Translations under genes and position numbers: made by a program
Shown: piece by piece, positions 1 to 5,477 of the stretch
How positions within the stretch are numbered: position 1 is the stretch's first letter
Layout: each line of letters begins with the position of its first letter
From: an uncultured Desulfobacterales bacterium
GTDB lineage: Bacteria > Desulfobacterota > Desulfobacteria > Desulfobacterales > G020354645
Assembly (NCBI GenBank): GCA_947259865.1
Contig: CAMYNZ010000302.1
Span: 1-5,477, forward strand
Length of the DNA: 5,477 bases
Direction: 5' to 3'
The notes under the pieces: generated by a model
Databases searched by the model: none
Told to the model about the DNA's origin: nothing
What the model saw: the letters and a program-made list of their open reading frames with translations, nothing else

Positions 1-2
1 CC

Positions 3-1067
3 TTTGTCGCAGATTTACAAAAATTGGTTGAAAAATCGCAGGGAACAATTCAACTCGAGATATTGCCTTCGGGATTAGAAGGAGAATTCGCGTTTGATCC
101 TGCAGGAAAAGAAAAACTTTTCAGCAGAAAATTCGGCGGGCGGGTTGACCGACACTGGACGATATCAAGTTATTCTGCACTGGTTTCCAAACAGACAGTC
201 GATCCGGAACTCCCGGACTATGATGGGCTTCGCGAGAGCTACAGACATCGAACGGAATCATCAGCCGATTTTCCGGGCCTTAAGCCCGCTCGGCCTCAAG
301 CGGAAGACAAACAAAGTATTTTTGCATTTCCAAAAGGAACCCAGGCCGGTATATTTTTTCACGATCTTTTGGAAAAACTGGATTTCAGCTGCAATAGTTC
401 AAACTACCTGGATAATTTGGTTGTCGATAAATTAAAAGAATATAGATACGAACGTTTCTGGAAGACGGAAATTTTGCGAATGATTGACAACCTTTTGTCC
501 GTGCCACTTGTTTCAGGAGATGACGTTATTTTACTGACATCCGTAACCGCTCAAAATCGCATAAATGAAATGGAATTCTATTTTCCGTTAAACCCGATTG
601 CGCCCCGGGATTTACAGGAGCTCTTTGCCGGGCGGGTTGACCTGCATGCTGGAATGGATGTATCTGACCGACTTGGAAAACTCACGTTTACGCCAACCGG
701 CGGATACCTCAAGGGATACATTGACATGGTATTCAAACACCGGGATCGATTTTATCTGGTGGATTGGAAATCCAATTATCTGGGTGATCAGGCAGAACAA
801 TATCACCCATCCACATTGGCCCGCACGATGGGCGAAGAATATTATTTTCTGCAGTATCATCTTTATACGCTTGCGCTTCATCAATATCTGAAAATGCGAG
901 AGCCCGATTACAGCTATGCCAATAATTTCGGGGGCGTTTTTTATATTTTTCTGAGAGGGGTGGATCAGCACAAAGGGGCACCTTACGGTATTTTCCATGA
1001 CCTGCCGAATCAGGAACTTATTTTGGGGCTCGCTCAGACGCTAATTCCGGGTATTTCAGACAAATGA
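3..1067 (+). CDS. recB: RecB, C-terminal part (exonuclease V beta subunit), 5' truncated by window
   Basis: This is the C-terminal nuclease portion of RecB, the 3'-5' helicase and only nuclease subunit of RecBCD, which resects double-strand DNA ends for recombination. The frame is open from the first bases, so the gene begins upstream; the TTG at base 24 is not a real start. About 354 residues are visible, against roughly 1,180 for full RecB. An SYSAL segment near base 170 matches the linker before the nuclease domain. The nuclease motifs follow in order: GTQAGIFFHDLLEKLDF with His at 360-362, GYIDMVF with Asp at 723-725, VDWKSNYLG with Asp at 762-764 and Lys at 768-770, then QYHLYTLALHQYL and GGVFYIFLRGVD. 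All expected metal-binding and catalytic residues are present, so the nuclease looks active. Its stop overlaps the recD start, as in recB-recD operons. AddA is less likely, because a RecD follows and the FLRGVD ending is typical of RecB. Confidence 0.95.
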   Translation, partial: FVADLQKLVEKSQGTIQLEILPSGLEGEFAFDPAGKEKLFSRKFGGRVDRHWTISSYSALVSKQTVDPELPDYDGLRESYRHRTESSADFPGLKPARPQAEDKQSIFAFPKGTQAGIFFHDLLEKLDFSCNSSNYLDNLVVDKLKEYRYERFWKTEILRMIDNLLSVPLVSGDDVILLTSVTAQNRINEMEFYFPLNPIAPRDLQELFAGRVDLHAGMDVSDRLGKLTFTPTGGYLKGYIDMVFKHRDRFYLVDWKSNYLGDQAEQYHPSTLARTMGEEYYFLQYHLYTLALHQYLKMREPDYSYANNFGGVFYIFLRGVDQHKGAPYGIFHDLPNQELILGLAQTLIPGISDK

Positions 1068-2938
1068 TGCCTAACAATAACCTGCAAACGCTATATCAGG
1101 AAAGCCTGCTAACTGAACTAGACCTTCACTTTGCCGGATTCATGTCATCACTTGCAGGCGATATTGATCCCGATTTTTCCCTAGCGGCAGCGCTTGTCAG
1201 CAGCTCCTGCGGCAAAGGGGATGTTTGCCTGGATCTTTCGTCAGTGGCCGGAAGAAACATCCTGCCAGAAAACATCGGCCAGCAACCGGTTGTTTGTCCG
1301 CCCCTTGATACCTGGCGATCCAAACTCGAAGCAAATACGGTGGTCGGAAAACCCGGCGATAAATTTCCATTGATACTGGACGATCAAAATAGATTGTATC
1401 TTTACCGTTACTGGAATTATGAGAGACAGCTTGCGCATTCCATTCAAATGCGAGCTCGCCAGAGATCTGCTGACATCGATATCAAAATGCTTAGCGATGG
1501 CCTGAAGCGGCTGTTTCCGGAAATTTTCCGCCAGGGTACTGATTGGCAGAAAGTGGCCTGCCTGACGGCGCTCTTTAAAAAGATTTGTATTATATCGGGC
1601 GGACCCGGATCGGGGAAAACGTTTACGGTTACCAAAATACTTGCGCTTCTGATCGAACAGTATCCAGGCAACAGATTTAGAATTTTACTTGCAGCACCGA
1701 CCGGCAAGGCGGCCACCCGGTTGGCCGAATCGATTTTAGAAGCCAAAACACAGTTAAAATGCAGCCAGACACTTATAAATGCAATCCCGCAGGATGTACT
1801 TACCATTCATCGCATGTTGCGGGTCAAAAAGGGATCTTCATATTTTCATTTCAACCGCGAAAATCCCCTGCCGGCAGATGCTGTTATTATAGACGAGGCC
1901 TCCATGGTTGATCTGGCGTTGATGTCAAAGATTGTTCAGGCGATGCCAGAAACCGCCAGACTCGTGCTGATCGGAGACAAAGACCAGCTTGCATCGGTGG
2001 AGGCCGGTGCGGTACTGGGGGATATTTGTGATCGGGATAACCGACACGGGTTTTCTGAGAGTTATTGCACGCACATACAAACGATGACCGATCATAAAAT
2101 CAACATCACCGCTGGGCCGCAGGCCCCAAAAGCCGGTCTGAATGACTGTCTCGTCAATTTAACCGGAAGCTATCGATTTGGGTCCCGGAGTGATATTGGT
2201 GAATTAAGTCTCAGCGTCAATCAGGGGGATGCCAGGCAGGCCCTTGCTCTTTTAAAAAACCCCACAAAACCTACCATCAGTTTGGCCGTTACAGAGTCGG
2301 CCAATGATTTATTTCAACTGATCAAAGCCGAACTCAGCCACGGTCAGGTCGAATATCTAAATACCCGTGATCCCGAACGAGCACTAAAATTATTCAACCG
2401 CTTCACATTCCTGTGCGCTTTGCGAATCGGACCCTTCGGCGTTCAGGCCGTCAACTGGATTATCGAACATATCCTCATCCAAAATGAATTTATACGGCCC
2501 GATCGATTTTCTGATAACCCCTGGTATAAAGGCAGACCCGTGTTAGTCACGAGCAACGACTATAATTTGGGGCTTTTCAACGGTGATATCGGGATAACTC
2601 TGCCGGACAAGGGTCCGGGTCGCGACAAATTATGTGTATTTTTTCCGGGTGACACCGGCCAACCCAGGCGCTTTTCACCGTATGTGCTTCCTGCTCATGA
2701 GACGGTTTATGCTATGACGGTGCACAAAAGCCAGGGTTCCGAATTTGAAAACGTTATTTTAGTATTGCCGGATCGCGACTCGCCGGTTCTGACACGAGAA
2801 CTTATTTACACGGCAATTACCAGAGCTCGGAAAACCATTAAAGTGCTTGGAAATGCGAACATCCTATTATCCGCGATATCACGAAAAATTGAACGCAAAT
2901 CCGGTTTGCGGGATGCCCTATGGGGAAGTTCTGCATGA
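1064..2938 (+). CDS. recD: RecD, exonuclease V alpha subunit (5'-3' helicase)
   Basis: RecD is the 5'-3' superfamily 1B helicase of RecBCD; it drives rapid unwinding and controls the nuclease of RecB. The protein is complete at 624 residues, close to the 608 of E. coli RecD. The N-terminal domain carries PLILDDQNRLYLYRYWNYE (about 103-121), typical of RecD. The DWQKVA segment is the adenine-binding Q motif. Walker A GGPGSGKT lies at 179-186, Walker B IIDEAS has the acidic pair at 277-278, motif III GDKDQL is at 304-309, motif V VHKSQGSEF has its His at 554, and motif VI YTAITRAR spans 582-589. All helicase motifs are intact. The N-terminal RecB-interacting domain and the length argue against the stand-alone RecD2 type. 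The start is the first ATG of ATGATG; it overlaps the recB stop by 4 bases and lacks a good Shine-Dalgarno, suggesting translational coupling. The second ATG, three bases on, is an equally possible start. Confidence 0.95.
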   Translation: MMPNNNLQTLYQESLLTELDLHFAGFMSSLAGDIDPDFSLAAALVSSSCGKGDVCLDLSSVAGRNILPENIGQQPVVCPPLDTWRSKLEANTVVGKPGDKFPLILDDQNRLYLYRYWNYERQLAHSIQMRARQRSADIDIKMLSDGLKRLFPEIFRQGTDWQKVACLTALFKKICIISGGPGSGKTFTVTKILALLIEQYPGNRFRILLAAPTGKAATRLAESILEAKTQLKCSQTLINAIPQDVLTIHRMLRVKKGSSYFHFNRENPLPADAVIIDEASMVDLALMSKIVQAMPETARLVLIGDKDQLASVEAGAVLGDICDRDNRHGFSESYCTHIQTMTDHKINITAGPQAPKAGLNDCLVNLTGSYRFGSRSDIGELSLSVNQGDARQALALLKNPTKPTISLAVTESANDLFQLIKAELSHGQVEYLNTRDPERALKLFNRFTFLCALRIGPFGVQAVNWIIEHILIQNEFIRPDRFSDNPWYKGRPVLVTSNDYNLGLFNGDIGITLPDKGPGRDKLCVFFPGDTGQPRRFSPYVLPAHETVYAMTVHKSQGSEFENVILVLPDRDSPVLTRELIYTAITRARKTIKVLGNANILLSAISRKIERKSGLRDALWGSSA

Positions 2939-2952
2939 CTCGCCGGCCGAGT
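2938..2952. repeat. Short inverted repeat at the recD stop codon
   Basis: ACTCG and CGAGT flank a 5-base CCGGC loop, giving a 5-bp GC-rich hairpin that begins at the last base of the recD stop codon. No T-run follows on either strand, so it is not a canonical intrinsic terminator. It could still be a weak transcript-end structure between recD and the convergent small gene. It may also be chance. Confidence 0.25.
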
Positions 2953-2979
2953 TGATGGATGGCGGCGCTGGGATTGCCA

Positions 2980-3168
2980 TCACAGGCTTTTTGCGGATGA
3001 TACGGATTGTGACAGAAGGGTGTGGATCATATCCAGGAGGCTGCAATTGCGCATACATGCCGGGAAAACGCTTTGGCTTTCGCATTCCCTGCAGGGGCTT
3101 TTTACAAGATAGCCGATTTCAAAATCAAATCTGCATTTGAATCGATCTTTGTTGGTCAGTTGGTCCAT
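2980..3168 (-). CDS. Small Cys-rich hypothetical protein (62 aa)
   Basis: Function unknown. The predicted 62-residue protein has four clustered cysteines, C26-x2-C29-x8-C38-x3-C42, within SPCREC and FPACMRNC, plus a lone C12. The spacing suggests a small zinc- or metal-binding knuckle, but that is inference. A hydrophilic N-terminus (MDQLTNKDRFK) is followed by FDFEIGYLVK, and the part after the cysteines (LLDMIHTLL) looks like an amphipathic helix. There is no signal peptide or membrane segment, so it is probably cytoplasmic. From memory it resembles short CxxC...FPxCxxxC proteins seen in Desulfobacterota; this could not be checked. The gene is convergent to recD, 41 bases away. The ATG is preceded by only a weak Shine-Dalgarno (GAAAG), and an in-frame TAA lies 18 bases upstream, so the start cannot move far. 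A plausible promoter lies upstream (3229-3257). Overlapping plus-strand frames are also open, which lowers certainty. Confidence 0.6.
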   Translation of the reverse strand: MDQLTNKDRFKCRFDFEIGYLVKSPCRECESQSVFPACMRNCSLLDMIHTLLSQSVSSAKSL

Positions 3169-3393
3169 TGCTTTCAGTTGGAATTGTTAGATGCGGTATT
3201 GAGACTACTTCCAGGGTAATAAAGGGAAAAGATAGCACATCCTCTGAATCATCACAAGGCTCAAATACTTCGGGCTTCCCAGGATTTTTTGGGAATGCTC
3301 GCTGCTGATATTTTATTGCGCTTATTATTTCTGCCTGGGGTTGCTTTCAGGGGTCGGGAGTCTAAAAAGCGGTGAGCGCGGCCAAGTTTAATG
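3169..3393. other. Non-coding interval between two divergent genes
   Basis: This is the upstream region shared by the minus-strand small gene and the plus-strand DUF4388 gene. Apart from the promoter candidate at 3229-3257 and one imperfect hairpin (TTCCCA at 3276-3281 pairing with TGGGAA at 3290-3295, 8-base loop, no T-run), I see no convincing gene, RNA gene or riboswitch. Short open frames here have no start context or recognisable protein character. Confidence 0.5.
3229..3257 (-). promoter_or_regulatory. Candidate sigma-70 promoter for the small Cys-rich gene
   Basis: On the minus strand, TTGTGA (bases 3252-3257, 4 of 6 matches to the -35 consensus) is separated by 17 bases from TATCTT (3229-3234). 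A TG one base before the -10 makes it an extended -10 element. Transcription would start near base 3222, giving a leader of about 54 bases. The placement supports the minus-strand small gene. This is a motif match only. Confidence 0.4.
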
Positions 3394-3421
3394 TTGATGT
3401 GGACATAGCTTGTGATATAAT
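3394..3421 (+). promoter_or_regulatory. Extended -10 promoter for the DUF4388 gene
   Basis: A perfect TATAAT at 3416-3421 is preceded by TG at 3413-3414, the extended -10 motif. TTGATG at 3394-3399 is a 4-of-6 match to the -35 box at 16-base spacing. The start of transcription is expected near 3428, giving a leader of about 80 bases before the ATG at 3511. This is the best promoter match in the window. Confidence 0.65.
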
Positions 3422-3486
3422 GCCAATTTTCAATAGTTTATTACTCTGTTAGACCCTATTACATTATATTTTTATAACCCATAGCT

Positions 3487-3499
3487 TTCCTCCAAGGAG
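3487..3499 (+). promoter_or_regulatory. Shine-Dalgarno of the DUF4388 gene with adjacent complementary sequence
   Basis: AAGGAG at 3494-3499 is a strong ribosome binding site, 11 bases before the ATG at 3511, slightly longer than ideal. Directly upstream lies TTTCCTCC (3486-3493), so TCCT (3488-3491) can pair with AGGA (3495-3498) across a 3-base loop. This small hairpin would cover the ribosome binding site. The site itself is well supported; regulation by the hairpin is speculative. Confidence 0.6.
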
Positions 3500-3510
3500 C
3501 CCAAAACGGT

Positions 3511-4842
3511 ATGACACTCAAGGGGAATTTTGAAACATTTTATCTCAACAGTATCATGCAGATGCTGCACAATGACAAAAAAACCGGTGTATTTCGGGCC
3601 ACCAATGGTAAAGACGAGGCGTTTATTTATTTTAACGAGGGCGCGGTTACATATGCCATGGGGTCTCAAAGAGAAGCCCGTCTCGGATATCTATTAAAAA
3701 AAAGAGGCTTGATTTCAGCCGAAAAGTTAAAAAGCTGTTTGGTATCCGCCAAAGAAAAAAAACAGGCTCTCGGGAAATATTTAATGGAAAATGGGGATAT
3801 TACCTTAGATGAGTTGAATGAAATGTTGGCCAAACAGACAGAAGTTATTCTTTTTAATCTTTTTAAATGGAAAAAAGGAGATTTTGAGTACAAAGATACT
3901 CAGGTAAACCTTAAGGGACTTGTTAATGTCAAAATAAATGTATTAAAAATCATCTTGGAAGCCTCTCGTCGCATCGACGAAATGTCGATTTTTAATAAAC
4001 AAATTCCGAGCGAACAACTTATATGCAAAATATCAGAGCAAAAAAAAGACCAAGAAGAAATAAAACTCAATAGTGCCGAATTGCAAATGTTGACGATAAT
4101 CGACGGAGAGAAAACCGTTGCAGATCTATTTAAAGGCTGCGGTTACGATGAATTTTCTACCTCCGATCAATTTACGGCCTATAAGACCCTGCATTCATTA
4201 ATTTCTTCCGGACTGGTTGAAATAAATGAGGGGCAGGCGCAACCCGAGGATAAAGTCATCGGCAAGGATGCCGATTTTGTTTCCATCATTACCGTATACA
4301 ACGAGGTATTGCAGACGGTTTGCAGAAATCTGGAATCAGAGTTAGGCAAGAAAACAATTAATATTTTAGAAGAATGCAGGTCTGAGATTGTCACCCGCCC
4401 GATAAATTTATTTGAAGGATTTAATCCGAATAATCCCACAGCGGCCAACATGCACAAAATTTTGAGCGTTATGAAAGCCTACCCGGAAGATGAGGCGAAC
4501 AGGACCCTTTTAATTGAGAGCTTCAACAAGTATATTTTCGGCATTCTTGCCAAAGCCAAACATATCATAGGACGTCAGCTCACTCAGAATGTTATGGTGG
4601 AAACAGAAAAAATACTATTGCATTTCAAAGAGCACCAATTCAAAAAGTCATCCACGAGCCAGGTGATCGACAATTTGATAAATATCTTGCATCGGGATGA
4701 TCAACACGGTCAGAATGAGAATAACACCGAGCCCGCCTCAGGCGTGGTTTTGAAACCACTTAGAGATTACATGCAGTACTCCAGACCTAATGAAAAGGCC
4801 TCTTTGCTCCCACCTCAACGCTTATTTGCTGGCAACCCGTGA
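3511..4842 (+). CDS. DUF4388 (PatA-type N-terminal domain) protein, 443 aa
   Basis: Residues 1-130 match the DUF4388/PATAN type of domain: an opening GNFETFYLNSIMQMLH, then KKTGVFRA, an FIYFNEGAVTYA strand pair, a GYLLKKRGLISAEKL helix pair, and a closing LFNLFKWKKGDFEY. The domain was first described in the cyanobacterial regulator PatA and is thought to mediate protein contacts in signalling. Residues about 186-240 (LNSAELQMLTIIDGEKTVADL ... LISSGLVEI) look like a winged-helix fold. Residues about 253-395 are a mainly helical domain I cannot assign, followed by a disordered tail (396-443). No receiver domain, kinase domain, signal peptide or membrane segment is visible, so it is probably a cytoplasmic scaffold or adaptor. 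The ATG follows a good ribosome binding site and its own promoter, so it is transcribed independently of recBD. The stop lies inside the end of the convergent membrane-protein gene. Exact role unknown. Confidence 0.85.
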   Translation: MTLKGNFETFYLNSIMQMLHNDKKTGVFRATNGKDEAFIYFNEGAVTYAMGSQREARLGYLLKKRGLISAEKLKSCLVSAKEKKQALGKYLMENGDITLDELNEMLAKQTEVILFNLFKWKKGDFEYKDTQVNLKGLVNVKINVLKIILEASRRIDEMSIFNKQIPSEQLICKISEQKKDQEEIKLNSAELQMLTIIDGEKTVADLFKGCGYDEFSTSDQFTAYKTLHSLISSGLVEINEGQAQPEDKVIGKDADFVSIITVYNEVLQTVCRNLESELGKKTINILEECRSEIVTRPINLFEGFNPNNPTAANMHKILSVMKAYPEDEANRTLLIESFNKYIFGILAKAKHIIGRQLTQNVMVETEKILLHFKEHQFKKSSTSQVIDNLINILHRDDQHGQNENNTEPASGVVLKPLRDYMQYSRPNEKASLLPPQRLFAGNP

Positions 4843-5097
4843 CCCGCCATATGCCAGAAAAGAAAGTGCCGTGGTTCTGAACAAAGTCTGAATCATAAAT
4901 GTGATATTTTCGGCAAAATAGTCTCTTAGCAATAGCACACAATCTGAAACGAACAATAATATTGCTGTAATTAATATTAGGTTAATTACATCGCCTATTT
5001 TACCTCCGGAATACTTTACTTTTGCCTTTTGAAACGCAATAATGATTAAGATGTATATGAACAAGGTGAAGGCCAGCACGATAAATTTAGGTGACAT
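4822..5097 (-). CDS. Small three-helix membrane protein, hypothetical (91 aa)
   Basis: Not recognised by name. The 91-residue protein is almost entirely hydrophobic, with three predicted membrane segments at about 5-22 (FIVLAFTLFIYILIIIAF), 37-57 (VINLILITAILLFVSDCVLLL) and 67-84. A short basic loop containing KVKYSGGKIGD joins the first two. This layout resembles the small sensor-like membrane modules found before HAMP or PAS regions in signalling proteins, but here it stands alone with no cytoplasmic output domain. The start chosen is the ATG at 5095-5097, because GGGGGAG (bases 5107-5113, minus strand) sits 9 bases upstream. A start at the in-frame ATG 5113-5115 would add MGEFKV but lacks a good Shine-Dalgarno and would place that motif inside the gene. 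The last 21 bases overlap the DUF4388 gene tail to tail. Function unknown; an association with the DUF4388 protein is only suggested by adjacency. Confidence 0.75.
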   Translation of the reverse strand: MSPKFIVLAFTLFIYILIIIAFQKAKVKYSGGKIGDVINLILITAILLFVSDCVLLLRDYFAENITFMIQTLFRTTALSFLAYGGSRVASK

Positions 5098-5106
5098 AAC
5101 TTTAAA

Positions 5107-5113
5107 CTCCCCC
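5107..5113 (-). promoter_or_regulatory. Shine-Dalgarno that decides the membrane-protein start
   Basis: GGGGGAG on the minus strand lies 9 bases before the ATG at 5095-5097. It is a strong ribosome binding site at near-ideal spacing and is the reason for preferring the shorter 91-residue form. Confidence 0.65.
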
Positions 5114-5167
5114 ATTTCTTGCAGCGTTAAAAATACTGTTTAGTGGGTGCCTGATAGATTGACTGTT

Positions 5168-5197
5168 ATTATAAAACCCATAATTCGGTGGTTTAAA
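5168..5197 (-). promoter_or_regulatory. Candidate promoter for the small membrane-protein gene
   Basis: A perfect TATAAT on the minus strand (5168-5173) has TTTAAA (5192-5197, 4 of 6 matches) 18 bases upstream. The leader to the ATG at 5097 would be about 65 bases. The region is AT-rich, so chance matches are possible. Confidence 0.4.
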
Positions 5198-5226
5198 AAT
5201 CTATTAACATTTACGATATCGGCAAT

Positions 5227-5255
5227 TTGTGTAAAAACTTAAACATTTTTATCAT
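5227..5255 (+). promoter_or_regulatory. Candidate promoter for ispF
   Basis: TTGTGT (5227-5232) and TATCAT (5250-5255, 5 of 6 matches) are separated by 17 bases. Transcription would start near 5262, leaving a short leader of about 15 bases. The -35 match is weak, so this is tentative. Confidence 0.35.
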
Positions 5256-5265
5256 TCAAGGTTGC

Positions 5266-5269
5266 AGGA
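5266..5269 (+). promoter_or_regulatory. Shine-Dalgarno of ispF
   Basis: AGGA sits 7 bases before the ATG at 5277, a typical ribosome binding site that fixes the start of ispF. Confidence 0.6.
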
Positions 5270-5276
5270 ATTTATT

Positions 5277-5477
5277 ATGCGTATCGGAATTGGGTATGAC
5301 GTTCACAGACTGGTAAAGGGTCGAAAGCTGATTCTGGGCGGAATCGAAATCCCTTTTGCAAAAGGCCTGCTGGGCCACTCAGATGCAGATGTGCTCATCC
5401 ACGCTGTTTGTGACGCACTTCTGGGGGCCTCAGGTTCAGGAGATATCGGTCGGCATTTCCCGGATACTGATCCTGAA
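5277..5477 (+). CDS. ispF: IspF, 2-C-methyl-D-erythritol 2,4-cyclodiphosphate synthase, 3' truncated by window
   Basis: IspF converts CDP-methylerythritol 2-phosphate to methylerythritol 2,4-cyclodiphosphate with release of CMP, in the non-mevalonate isoprenoid pathway of the cytoplasm. The first 67 of about 160 residues are present. The start [12 protein letters not shown] carries metal ligands D8 and H10, and the third ligand is H42 in [14 protein letters not shown]. The GHSDAD stretch (33-38) and [11 protein letters not shown] (55-65) are family signatures of substrate binding. Nothing in the visible part is missing. ispD is not immediately upstream, so the common ispD-ispF pairing is absent here; what follows lies outside the window. 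The gene has its own leader and is divergent from the membrane-protein gene. Confidence 0.95.
   Translation, partial: MRIGIGYDVHRLVKGRKLILGGIEIPFAKGLLGHSDADVLIHAVCDALLGASGSGDIGRHFPDTDPE

Noticed and set aside
138..642. Repeated 13-mer GGGCGGGTTGACC at 138-150 and 630-642
   Set aside because: Both copies encode GRVD in the same recB frame, at places where the family has different motifs. Surrounding sequence is not repeated, so this is coincidence rather than a repeat element or a Chi-like site.
2847..3140. Plus-strand 97-residue frame starting inside recD
   Set aside because: Its first third lies in the recD coding sequence in another frame, there is no ribosome binding site, and the composition is not protein-like beyond that.
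3022..3219. Plus-strand 65-residue frame with a GTG start, opposite the small Cys-rich gene
   Set aside because: It reads as the mirror of the minus-strand frame, lacks recognisable motifs and has no clear promoter. The minus-strand frame has ordered cysteines and a better upstream region.
3276..3295. Hairpin TTCCCA...TGGGAA as a terminator
   Set aside because: The stem is only 6 bp and is not followed by a T-run on either strand; no gene ends next to it.
5159..5184. TTGACT plus CATAAT as an ispF promoter
   Set aside because: The boxes are only 14 bases apart, too short for a sigma-70 promoter, and the leader would be about 90 bases; the pair at 5227-5255 fits better.

Overview
The window looks like a piece of a bacterial chromosome of moderate GC content. 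My best guess at lineage is Desulfobacterota (former Deltaproteobacteria, sulfate-reducer type). This rests on the RecBCD-type repair genes, a PatA-type N-terminal-domain (DUF4388) protein of the kind common in that group, a small Cys-rich protein that resembles ones I associate with that group, and the MEP-pathway gene ispF. The lineage call is inference, not proof. No mobile element, CRISPR array, rRNA or tRNA was seen.

Layout from left to right. (1) The C-terminal part of recB (nuclease domain, truncated by the window start) overlaps the complete recD by 4 bases (ATGA). Together they are the end of a recBCD-type operon encoding a double-strand-break repair helicase/nuclease. (2) A roughly 570-base interval follows recD. 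It holds a probable small minus-strand gene for a Cys-rich 62-residue protein, convergent to recD, with a plausible promoter of its own, and then a non-coding leader. (3) A 443-residue DUF4388 protein follows, with a good extended -10 promoter and a Shine-Dalgarno in its leader. (4) A small three-helix membrane protein is encoded on the minus strand, and its 3' end overlaps the 3' end of the DUF4388 gene. (5) A short promoter-bearing gap is followed by the start of ispF, cut by the window end.

RecB and RecD act together, with RecC presumably encoded just upstream, to resect broken DNA ends. ispF makes the cyclic diphosphate intermediate of isoprenoid synthesis and is functionally unrelated. 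The DUF4388 protein, the membrane protein and the Cys-rich protein are uncharacterised. They are the part of the window most worth attention, but nothing here proves a new multi-gene system.
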